Source of the DNA: Nyssa sinensis
Taxonomy: Eukaryota > Streptophyta > Magnoliopsida > Cornales > Nyssaceae
Assembly: GCA_008638375.1 (NCBI GenBank)
Contig: CM018035.1
Span: 24,540,807 to 24,604,806 of the forward strand
Direction: 5' to 3'
DNA length: 64,000 nucleotides
The notes under the pieces were generated by a model. That model did no database searches. It was not told the origin of the DNA and saw only the letters and a program-made list of their open reading frames with translations. The translations under genes and the position numbers were made by a program. Within the stretch, counting starts at the first letter, position 1; each line of letters opens with the position of its first letter. Positions 9,469 to 19,429 of this stretch are shown here, one piece after another.

Positions 9469-12400
9469 TCTCAAAATACAAACTATAAAATTCTTTAACA
9501 ACTGTTTATCCCCAATACGTGGATGACATGGAAGAGCTACAAGACTTGTACTAAATATTACACTTGCAACTTCAAAAGTAATGTCCACCTCTAACTATCA
9601 GGCTCTACTGTCTGTTTTTGATATCTGTGCCTAAAAATGAATGTAGTATCTATATGAGCTATATATGAAAACTCAGTAAGTAGTCCTTTGCTTTACTATA
9701 TGTACAAGTGTATATTGAAGTGCTAGCCAGTCAATGAATATAGAACTCAATATCAGATGATAGAAGCTCAAATGATAAAGAAATAAATCTACTCTGCTAA
9801 CAATGTCATACTGCTACAGTCATAAGCTATATCAAGTATGAAATGTAAGCACTCAAAGGAAAGTTGTAAAGTCTCACGATCATTCATAATAAAATAATAT
9901 AATCAAGCTACGATAATCAATAAATGACAATGATATCAACAAAAAGAGATGCACTCGTGGGGCCCGAAAATTTCCTTGAGCTCGTATTCAGTTCCACACG
10001 GGCTCTCTGAAATACTGCTCTATATATACAATGTGACTCTACGACCCATGCCTCACATAGCAACGTAGCAAATGTTCCACTCGGAACCTTGACCCGGGGG
10101 TCATAAATAGCATCAGATGGAGTTGTGACTGAACACAAATCTGGCACTAATAATATATCGGGATCACGCTATCTTCCACGAAGAGTATAATAGAATCATA
10201 ATTGATTCTAGGCAATCTGACGCAACGATAGTTTTTGAGGCTATGGTTACGAGACTGCTTCGAATATAACTGTTTGGCCCTTACGGCCCTAGGTACAAGT
10301 GTACAAAAAGGAATCTATGCACAAGTATACAATCATGATCGAGATATATATAGAAATCAATAAATGCTTTCCACATGATAGGACAATATCAATGTGGCTC
10401 AATAAACACTAGATGTATAGAATACAATAGGCAATATATACAAGAACTATTGACATGTCTTAGAAAGTAACACATGCAGAGATCAAATTTTACTTACCTT
10501 TTACTGTCTCTAAAATAGAAGGTCTAAACTGCCTTTTTCTTGTCCTTTAGTGTTCCTAAGATTCATAAAATACGTGTCAATTTATCGCTACATGAATTAT
10601 GCTATTCATCAAATTTTATGTCTTTATGCTATAAGTTTCTCTTTTACTAAAATAGACTCTACTATTGAATCCGGCATGTCGAAAAAAAGTCAGTTTAGGC
10701 TTTCGCGGAACTAAATTCGAACATCTGTACTAAAAAGGGCAAAATGGTCATTTTTCACTTTTACGTGTCTTTATTTTTTGGAATCACATCTCATAAAACA
10801 GACCCCTCCATCAGCTTTAGAATTTTCGACACATAAAGAAAACACTATACTTTTACTATATTTGGACTACGTCTTAATTTCCTTTAATTTTCTTAATTAA
10901 GTTAATTTATTTAATAAATTAAATTAATTAATTATATATATATATATATATATATTGCAGCAGCATATGTCACAAGGGCCTCAGTGGCCTAGTGGTTTGG
11001 TTGGGCTCCTCTCCTATTAGGTCACACGTTCAATTCATGGGGGCAGCACCCGTACGCATTTTTTTCTTAAACTATTAAAGCCAAACAGAGAATAAGGCCA
11101 ATTCGAGGATAAGCTATCCCAACCTTATTCTGCATAACCCAATTTGATTTCTAAACATTGTAACCAAAAAATCCAATTTTGGCTTTTAATTTAAAACAAC
11201 CAGCCCACCTAAACGACGCAGTATCAGGCCAAATCAGACCCAAACGACATCGTATCAACCCTACTGTTTACTATCTTCCTCATCAATCCGATAGGGTTCT
11301 GGTGCAATTCTGTCTCCTTCTCCGACGATGGCCAACTATTTTTGGTCGTTTTCTCCCCCATTTTCAATGGGGTTCTCTTCCATTTTCCATAAGGATCACA
11401 ACCCTAAGCCCATTTTTTTTATTCAACTAACACATCATCATGAAAATGAAGAAACAGTAGCTTTGGCCAGAAGTTGTAATTTTTCGGTGAGCTCTATTTC
11501 TCTATGATTTCCTTACAGTTTTGACTCTGATTTTGTTCGAATATTTTTTTGCACCTTATAGGATCAAATCTAGACTATTTAGACAAAGTTTAATGCATAA
11601 AATACTAAGAATCCGAATTATTTACAAGACCTGCAATTTCATTTTTCTCTTCTATTTTTGCACCGAATGACTTCATTTCTTTTGCATTCATTTTCTACTT
11701 CTATATTTTACTAAACCTTATCATAAAATCAAACATTCATACTTTTAAAAACTGAAAAATAGAACCAAGCTTCACTCACCTTTTCTGATTTTCCTATTGC
11801 AGTATCCTCCATTTTTTTCTTCTGTTCCAACTTTTGGATCCCCCCCCCCCCAATGCTCACAGCTTCTACACAATGATTCTTTCTTTTCTGTTTTCTCTCT
11901 AAACCATAAACGTATATATATAGACACAAACTCCACCGCCTTGGTCCCTTTCTCTCTCGGTTCTCCCCCTTCCCACTTGCTGTCGATTTTCTTGACTTTT
12001 ATTTTATTTTCTTTCCTTAATTTTATTCATGTCTTTACTCTTGATATTTATATGTATGTATTATATAATATGTTACACACACATACTACACACACTCTAA
12101 ACACACACTTGCCGACACATACGAACACACATAAGCATGCATTTGCATGCTGCTTCTCACTCTCCTTTCTTGTCTTTTCTTTTCTATTTAATTGTATTTA
12201 TACATATATATATATATATATTTATACATACCATATTATCTTATGTATACATAGGTATATACTCATTTATACATATTTATACATACATATATATATATAT
12301 CTATTTATACACACATATATAATGGATTTTAATCACTTACATACCCTGATATTTTGTGGCCTATGCATATGTGTATACGTACGCATGCATGCATCAGAGT

Positions 12401-12606
12401 ACATGTATATATTACGATGCTCGATTTTAGGTTGCTCATACGTCGCCCTGGCACTAACTGTATAATTGAAACCATTCCATTCTAAAATCATTTAGTCCAT
12501 ATGATATCAAGATATAGAGCTTTAACAGCGCAGGTTACAACTGATAGTATACTACTCGACCCGGCCTATCTCGGTTTACGTGTTAACCCGGGTAAGGGAT
12601 ATTACA
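9269..12606 (-). repeat. Gypsy-1 3' LTR (left copy)
   Basis: It begins TATCACGACC on the plus strand and ends GGATATTACA, i.e. it starts TGTAATATCC on the element's strand. It aligns along its length with the copy at 29639-32976. It contains an antisense tRNA-like module (10985-11037), an (AT)n tract (10933-10957), long TA/CA tracts (12030-12320) and a poly-C run near 11841. Open frames within it are low-complexity artefacts. Its right edge abuts the purine tract. Confidence 0.93.
10985..11037 (+). promoter_or_regulatory. Antisense tRNA-like A/B boxes in Gypsy-1 3' LTR
   Basis: TGGCCTAGTGG (10985-10995) fits the A box exactly and CGTTCAATTCA (11027-11037) the B-box core, 31 nt apart. It lies opposite to the transcription direction of the element. 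Activity is unproven. Confidence 0.5.
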
Positions 12607-12621
12607 CTGTTTCCCCCTTAA
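12607..12621 (-). other. Gypsy-1 polypurine tract
   Basis: On the minus strand the sequence reads TTAAGGGGGAAACAG directly before the LTR start TGTAATA. This is the expected position and composition of the plus-strand DNA primer. Confidence 0.85.
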
Positions 12622-12722
12622 AATAAGTTTGTCCCCAAACTTAGTACATACTAGGGTGAAAGATATACCTACTAAGATGAAAATAACTGAGGATACTTGG
12701 CACACATGTCGTCCTCTCGCTC

Positions 12723-13301
12723 CTAAGTAACTTCCTCTTTCTGGTGATTCCTCCGTAGAACTTTGACTAAAGGGATAATCTTGTTCTGTAGAACCTGATC
12801 TTGACGGTCCAAAATCTGCACTAGATGCTCTATGTAACTCAGATTCTCTTGGACGTCTAAAGGCTCATGCTTAACTACCTGATCTGTACTCTGTATACAC
12901 TTCCTCAACATCGAAACATGAAATGCACTGTATACATGTGCTAACTTTGAAGGCAAAGCAAGTTGGTAGGCTACTGGCTCGACCTTTCCCATGATCCTGA
13001 AAGGTCCAATGTATCTCGGCCTTAGCTTTCCCCTCTTGTCAAACCTCACTACACCCTTTGTGGGTGATACCTTCAAAAACACGTAATCACCTACTACGAA
13101 CTCCAACTCTCGTCTGTGAGCATTAGCATAGCTCTTTTGTCTGCTCTGAGTCGCTAGTAGACGCTGTCTGATCAGCTGTATCTTCCCTGTAGTCTGTTCT
13201 ACTATCTCTGGTCCCATAGACCTTCCTCTCACCCACCTCTGTCCAACACAGGGGTGATCAGCACTTCCTGCCGTATAATGCTTCATATGGCGACATACCA
13301 A
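12723..13301 (-). pseudogene. Gypsy-1 integrase C-terminal region
   Basis: The end of the pol polyprotein. It contains KSYANAHRRELEF, VGDYVFLKVSP, KRGKLRPRYIGPF and AYQLALPSKLAHVYSAFHVS, the GPF/Y module of chromovirus integrases. The tail has a QILDRQDQVLQNKIIPLVKV-type extension as in Tekay/Del elements. The reading frame joins the catalytic core only through a frameshift near 13300, so it is broken. Confidence 0.85.
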
Positions 13302-13309
13302 TACCAGCT

Positions 13310-14016
13310 TGGAAGCTATTATTGTAAGTGAACTCTACTAGTGGAAAATGATCTTCCCAACTGCCCTTGAAGTCTATGACACAGAACCGTAACAAGTCCT
13401 CTAAAGTTTATATCATCCTCTCTGATTGTCCGTTAGTCTCGGGATGATACGCTGTGCTAAGACTCAGCTCCGTGCCCATAGCTCACTATAGACCTCTCCA
13501 AAATCTGGACACAAATCGTGGATCCCGATCAGATATGATCAATACTAGGACTCCATGAAGTCTAATAATCTCTCTGATGTACAACTCTACTAGTCGCTCC
13601 AAGGTCTGTGTCGTCTTCGTTGCGAGGAAATGAGCTGTCTTGGTTACTTTGTCAACAATGACCCAGATAGAATCACTCTCTCTCGATGTCTTTGGCAATC
13701 CTGACACAAAGTCCATTGTAATATGTTCCCACTTCCACTCGGGTATAGGTAAAGACTGTAGAAGTCCTCTAGGCTTCTGATGCTCTACCTTGATCTGCTG
13801 GCACTTGGCACATCGTGCTATGTACTCGGCTATGTCACGCTTCATTCCAGACCACCAATAAGTGCTTCTGACGTTGTGATACATCTTGGTGCTCCCTGGA
13901 TGCAAGGAAGATCTCGAACTATGTGCCTCATGAAGGATCTCCCTTTTCAGCTCTAGCACATCGGGTACACAGATTCTGCCATGATAGCATAACATCTCTT
14001 TTCGTACTGAAAACAC
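13310..14016 (-). pseudogene. Gypsy-1 integrase zinc finger and catalytic core
   Basis: The HHCC zinc-binding region is visible (HEAHSS, then LHPGSTKMY, then CAKCQQIK). It is followed by the core: MDFVSGLPKTSRESDSIWVIVD supplies the first Asp and ISDRDPRFVSRFW the second. The part expected to hold the catalytic Glu (13310-13485) has stops and frame changes. A non-functional relic. Confidence 0.88.
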
Positions 14017-14048
14017 AGAGTCTATGTCTGATGAAGCTTAGCCAGCTT

Positions 14049-14591
14049 CTAATTCTGAGTCTGCTGCTCTCTGATCCTGTCCACAATCGATAGACTGACT
14101 GTGACGTTGGCACATAATGCCTCAGAGCTGGGTAAAACTACCTCTATCTCCATATCCTCCAAGTCTCTTAGTATTTTTGTCTGAGTGGTCAACAAGTAAG
14201 CAAAGCTTCCTGATGACTTCCTACTAAGAGCGTTAACTACCACGTTCGCCTTCCCTGGGTGGTACTCTATGCTGAGCTTGTAGTCCTTTATCAATTCTAA
14301 CCAACAGCACTGTCTCATGTTGAGCTCCTTCTGTGTAAACAGATACTTAAGGCTCTTATGGTCGGTAAAGATCTCGTACGTGGTTCTGTATAAGTAATGC
14401 CTCCATATCTTCAAGGTGAATACAATGGTTGCTAGCTTAAGATCGTGTGTCGAGTAGTTCCTTTCATGTGGCCTCAACTGCCGTGAAGCATATGCTACTA
14501 CCCTTCCACTCTGCATCAATACACATCCCAAGCCCTTCAGTGAGGCATTACTATAGATCACAAACCCCTCGGTTCCATTTGGCACTGTCAA
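14049..14591 (-). pseudogene. Gypsy-1 RNase H domain
   Basis: Typical RT-linked RNase [51 protein letters not shown] and [17 protein letters not shown]. The first catalytic residue, usually Asp in YSDAS, reads Asn here (G-to-A type change). The later Asp/Asn pair in VVVNALSR also departs from the usual VVADALSR. Frameshifts separate it from RT and integrase. Confidence 0.88.
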
Positions 14592-14599
14592 AATCAGAA

Positions 14600-15018
14600 C
14601 GGTAACTAGTCAGTCCTTTGAGCTCTTGAAGTTCTTCTCTCTCTTTTTTGTCCCGACAAATAGAACATCTTTCCTGGTCAACTGTGTAATTGGCGTAGCT
14701 ATTTTCGAGAAATCTTTGGTAAACCTTCTGTAATAGCTAGTCAATCCCATGAAACTTCGCACTTCCGTGACACTGGTGGGCCGAGGCCAATCCATGATTG
14801 CCTCGATCTTTTGAGAATCGTCAAAGATCCCCTCTTTGCTAATCACATGCCCTCAAAATGCTATGCTAGGGAGCCTGAACTCACACTTCTTCAGCTTAGC
14901 GTACAGTTTTTGCTCCACTAACTTCAGTAGAACCTTCCTCAAATGTACTTCATGCTTCTCCTGATTCTTGGAATAAATCAAGATGTCGTCTATGAACATG
15001 ATCACGAAGTTATCTAGA
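14600..15018 (-). pseudogene. Gypsy-1 reverse transcriptase, 3' half
   Basis: Continues the RT interrupted by CACTA-1. It includes the catalytic box FVIMFIDDILIYS just left of the insertion, then [35 protein letters not shown] and [12 protein letters not shown] stop interrupts the frame before GHVISKEG and the frame is lost near 14620. The catalytic Asp pair itself is preserved. Confidence 0.9.
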
Positions 15019-15039
15019 TGTCACTACAAGAAAAGGCAC

Positions 15040-15470
15040 CATTAGCGCCGCACACGTGCTTCGCTAATAGTGGAAAAATGCGTCGCTAATGCTTTTTTGC
15101 GACGCACACTGAGCGTCGCTAAAGTCGTCGCAAATATTGGCGTCGCTAATAGTATTGGTGACGCACACACCCCTGAGCGTCGCTAAAAGAAACTATTAGC
15201 GACGCACAAACGATGTCGCTAATAATTGGGAATGGGCGTCGCAAATATTATAAATAGAGGCAAAGAGCGTCGCTAATAGTACCTTTTAGCGATGCACTCT
15301 GTGTCGCTAATAGTACCTTTTAACAACGCACACTTTGAGCGTCGTTAAAAGATACTATTAGTAACGCACACTTGGTCGTCGCTAATACTATCGTTTAGCG
15401 ACACTCAAATTGTGCGTCTCTAAAAGGTACTATTAGCGACACACAGAGTGCGTCGCTAATAGTGAATTAG
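15040..15470. repeat. CACTA-1 3' subterminal repeats
   Basis: Many copies of TATTAGCGACGCACA and its complement (TGCGTCGCTAATA), in both orientations, spaced by 10-40 bp. Such clustered subterminal motifs are where transposon-encoded DNA-binding proteins (TNPA-like) act in En/Spm elements. The alternating orientation allows local hairpins. Confidence 0.9.
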
Positions 15471-15950
15471 CATTGTAATTTCTTAAGGTTTTTTTTTTTT
15501 TTTGCCCATTTTCCAACCATGTTTGCTTTGTTGTTTTATTCCTGTTTAAACCTGTATCAATCATCCTGATATACAATATAATCCAAACATTCTGAAATGA
15601 ATATATTAAAAAAGAAAAATACATTCATATATATATATATATATATATTACACTAATTGCGTACATTTGTAAAAAAATAATTTAACAATAAATAGAAAAA
15701 TAAAAAATTGTCTCAAAACATATAACTACAAATTTTCATGAAAAGAAAAAAATAAATAAATAAAACTAATAAATCCCGATGCAAAACATAAAAACGGCGA
15801 CGCAATAATCCCGATCAATCTGAAATAAAGTTCAAATGGTGTATATTAGAAAAATTATTAAATATATATGAAATATAGAATGTGAATAGTTTAATTTTTT
15901 TTCTTTTTTTTTTCATGCATAAATAATAAGAACGACATAAAGTAGCATAA
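15471..15950. other. CACTA-1 spacer between subterminal repeats and tandem array
   Basis: AT-rich non-coding sequence with poly-T and (AT)n tracts. Part of it (about 15530-15600) matches the equivalent spacer in CACTA-2 (about 53640-53715) in reverse complement, confirming common descent. Confidence 0.7.
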
Positions 15951-17660
15951 GTTATAAACCCCAAAATGGGCCTTTTTGGACTTGAAACTTGCATAAGTTT
16001 CAAACTGGGCATCAGAACCGATTACCGTAAGTTCGTGCAAGTCTATTTTATCATTTTTGAGGTGTGTGATGGGGTTTCGGTATAGTTAGGCCGATATCCA
16101 GCATTTTGGTCTGTCAAAACCCCAAAATGAGCCTTTTTGGAGCTGAAACTTGCATAAGTTTCAAACCGGGTATCCGAACCGAGTGCCGTAAGTTTGTGCA
16201 AGTGTATTTTATCATTTTTGAGGTGTTTTATGGGGTTTTGGGATGGTTAGGCTGATATCCGGGGTTTTGGTCTGTCAAAACCCCAAAATTGACTTTTTTG
16301 GAGCTGAAACTTGCATAAGTTTCAAACCGGGTATCCGAACCGAGTGCTGTAAGTTTGTGAAAGTGTATTTTATCATTTGTGAGGTGTGTGATGGGGTTTC
16401 AGTATAGTTAGGCCGACATCCAGCATTTTGTTCTGTCAAAACCCCAAAATTGGCCTTTTTGGACTTGAAACTTGCATAAGTTTCAAACCGGGCATCGGAA
16501 CCAATTACCGTAAGTTCGTGTAAGTCTATTTTATCATTTTTGAGGTGTGTGATGGGGTTTCGGTGTACTTAGGCCGATATCCAATATTTTGGTCTGTCAA
16601 AACCCCAAAATGGGCCTTTTTGGAGCTGAAACTTGCATAAGTTTCAAACCGGGTATCCGAACCGAGTGTTGTAAGTTCGTGCAAGTGTATTTTATCATTT
16701 GTGAGGTGTTTGATGGGGTTTTGGGGTGGTTAGGCCGATATCTAGGGTTTGGTCTGTCAAAACCCTAAAATGGGCCTTTTTGGAGCTGAAACTTGCATAA
16801 GTTTCAAACCGGGTATCCGAACCGAGTGCCGTAAGTTTGTGCAAGTGTATTTTATCATTTGTGACGTGTTTGATGGGGTTTTGGGGTGGTTAGGCTGATA
16901 TTTGGGGTTTTGGTATGTCAAACCCCAAAATGGGCCTTTTTGGAGCTGAAACTTGCATAAGTTTCAAACCGGGTATCCAAACTGAGTGTCGTAAGTTTGT
17001 GCAAGTATATTTTATCATTTGTGAGGTGTTTGATGGGGTTTTGGGGTGGTTAGGCCAATATACAGGGTTTTGGTCTATCAAAACCCCAAAATGGGCCTTT
17101 TTGGAGCTGAAACTTGCATAAGTTTCAAACCGAGTATCCGAACCGAGTGTCGTAAGTTCGTGCAAGTGTATTTGATCATTTTTGAGGTGTGTGATGGGGT
17201 TTCGATGTAGTTAGGCCGATATCCGGCATTTTGGTCTGTCAAAACCCCAAAATGGGCCTTTTTGGACTTGAAACTTGCATAAGTTTCAAACCGGGCATCG
17301 GAACCAATTACCGTAAGTTCGTGCAAGTCTATTTTATCATTTTTGAGGTGTGTGATGGGGTTTTGGTGTAGTTAGGCTGATATCCAGCATTTTGGTCTGT
17401 CAAAACCCCAAAATGGGCCTTTTTGGAGCTGAAACTTGCATAAGTTTCAAACCGGGCATCGGAACCGAGTGCCGTAAGTTCGTGCAAGTCTATTTTATCA
17501 TTTGGGAGCTGTGTGATGGGGTTTTGGGGTGGTTAGGCCGATATCCAGGGTTTTGGTCTGTTAAAACTCCAAAATGGGCATTTTTGGACCTAAAACTTGC
17601 ATCTTTTTATAATTAGATAAGTTCGTGCAAGTCCATTTTCATATGTGAAGTGTCATGCGG
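15950..17660 (-). repeat. ~161-bp tandem array of CACTA-1, about 11 copies
   Basis: The phrase CCCCAAAATGGGCCTTTTTGG recurs near 15959, 16120, 16283, 16442, 16602, 16763, 16922, 17083, 17245, 17404 and 17566, a period of about 161 bp. Each unit also has ACTTGCATAAGTTTCAAACC, then CCGTAAGTT-GTGCAAGT, TTTTATCATTT and GAGGTGTGTGATGGGGTTT. Copies are 80-95% alike by eye. The many open frames across it on both strands are by-products of the repeat (161 is not a multiple of 3). Confidence 0.93.
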
Positions 17661-17751
17661 TTTGTAGGCCGTTAGGTCCGAAATATTTTAAGGGGTTTTA
17701 CGTAACATTTTCTATAAATAATAAATGTACCAAAGTACATAATTTTAAAAC

Positions 17752-19260
17752 TTACCAAGGCTGATCAGAGCCTCCCTGCCGACTGAGTATTGTCTTCATA
17801 AGAGTCTCTATCTGGGCCTGCCGTTCCTTGAGCTCTGTCATCTCAACCCTCATCTCTGCATTCAGTCTCTCAACTGCCTCAGCTCTCTGGGTGGTTGCCT
17901 CAGCTATCTGGGTGGCTGCGTGAAACCTAGCATTGCTCTCGACGGTAGAGGACGATGCCATCGGCTCCATCCCACTCCCTAAGCCACGCACATATCTGCG
18001 CATCTTGCCCAAAATAGTCTCTTGTATCTGGTCATCGGTCGGCGGTTGCTCACCTTCAGGGGTCGGCCGAACACACATCTCGACCATCTCGTCCCAAAAA
18101 AACATAAATATTTGTTACTACTTTTAAACATTTTATATTAATATTAAATTCATAATAGTGGTATATAAATCTTTTCTAACTTACGTAAAGTCGCTGAGCT
18201 TCAGGCCCAGTCGAACCCTTCTCAGGATTGTAGTGCGTCTTCTGCCACAACTCAATGGGGCTGGGTGGTGCACCGGTCTCCTAGTCTCGCTGCAACAAAT
18301 AAATAGTAGCTTGTGAAGATTGATTTCATGACTACATTATACAATGAGAAATTGATACATTTATTAACTTACCATCTCATGCCTATACCTAACAAAAGAA
18401 CGTGATCCACCACAGTGGGTCACCTTTTGCTTGCTTCTGCTCTCGCTATTTTTCTTACTAAGTTCCTTCACTTGGCCAAAACAAAGAAGGTTAGTATAAA
18501 TGACAATGATTCATCATACAACAAAAGTAATTTTGACAATTTTTACCTAGAATGCGTCACTAGCGAACCGGTCGCATAGTAACATCCAATCCTCCACCGC
18601 CACCCCTTTGTAAGGTTTGTCGCGAGGCTTTCTACCGGCTACTACCTCTGCCTCATAGTGCATGTGGAGCCTATGTCGGTAGTCCCTTGAAAAGGGTTCC
18701 CAAGTAACGGTCGACTACCTTCACAACATGAGGCAGGTGGAGATCGATGTCAAATTTCTCCTGTAAAAGCATGTCATTGTCAAAACATTAAGGCATAACA
18801 TATGTTAAAATTTAGTTGAACATAACAATAAAAGACATACCTGGATATGCACATGAATATCCCTCTTTTCCGCGTTAGTGACCTGACTCCAGTCACTAAC
18901 ATGGAGTGGGACGCGTAGCCGGCAAATGATGCCGACCTCCGTAATGAACTACTGGGCTCACCCAGCAACGGGTTTCAGCAAGCCTGGAGGTATCTCAATC
19001 CGAATGGGCGCGCCCCCCGCTGCCTCCATCTGAACCTGTAAGCTGCGATTCTTCGACCTACCACGCCCTTGTCTAGGGGTGGTGGCCGAAGCTTTAGAAT
19101 AAACAAAATAGAAACAATTAGTACCATATTTATATAATCATTAATAAAAATGGAAACTGTGCATACCATCGACGGCAGGATCGGTCGACTCTGCAGATGA
19201 GGGGGAAGGGGTCGATACGTTCTGCATAACTGCGCTTCTGCGTGAACCTACTCCAACCAT
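17752..19260 (-). pseudogene. CACTA-1 second gene, Transposase_24 (Ptta/En/Spm) type
   Basis: A multi-exon gene. The start MVGVGSRRSAV is at 19260 and exon 1 ends at 19167 with a GT donor. Further exons lie at about 18841-19091, 18547-18760, 18372-18470, 18187-18295 and 17752-18105. The last exon encodes EMVEMCVRPTPEGEQPP, a GKMRRYVRGLGSGMEP motif, and a charged, probably coiled-coil tail (AEAVERLNAEMRVEMTELK) ending DQPW. This matches plant Ptta/En/Spm proteins, thought to bind transposon DNA. Exon 2 has two in-frame stops where CACTA-2 reads Trp and Gln, and exon 3 ends in TAG where CACTA-2 has CAG. It is a decayed copy. Exon limits are inferred from splice signals and comparison. Confidence 0.82.
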
Positions 19261-19429
19261 ATCTACAAATAAAGTTTAAAAATAAAATTGTTTCTATTTA
19301 ATCATAAAAATTAAAATCCTTATCGAAGTAAAAATGATTACCCATTACATCATAAAATTGAATATCCATTACATTATAAAAGCCGAAAACCATTACACTT
19401 GATACTAACACATGTAACACCTATTACAA

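Noticed and set aside
11797..12465. Long plus-strand open frame of 222 codons
   Set aside because: It lies in the Gypsy-1 LTR and is driven by TA/CA microsatellites (Tyr/Ile/His runs). The homologous region of the other LTR (32280-32700) breaks it differently. Not a gene.
16890..17616. Several open frames on both strands with similar peptides (for example …KKAHFGVL…)
   Set aside because: They are repeat units of the ~161-bp CACTA array read in different frames. Similarity is due to tandem repetition, and no frame is continuous across units.
15950..17660. CRISPR-like regularly spaced repeats
   Set aside because: The period is ~161 bp with whole-unit similarity and no unique spacers, within a plant transposon. 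It is a tandem array, not CRISPR.
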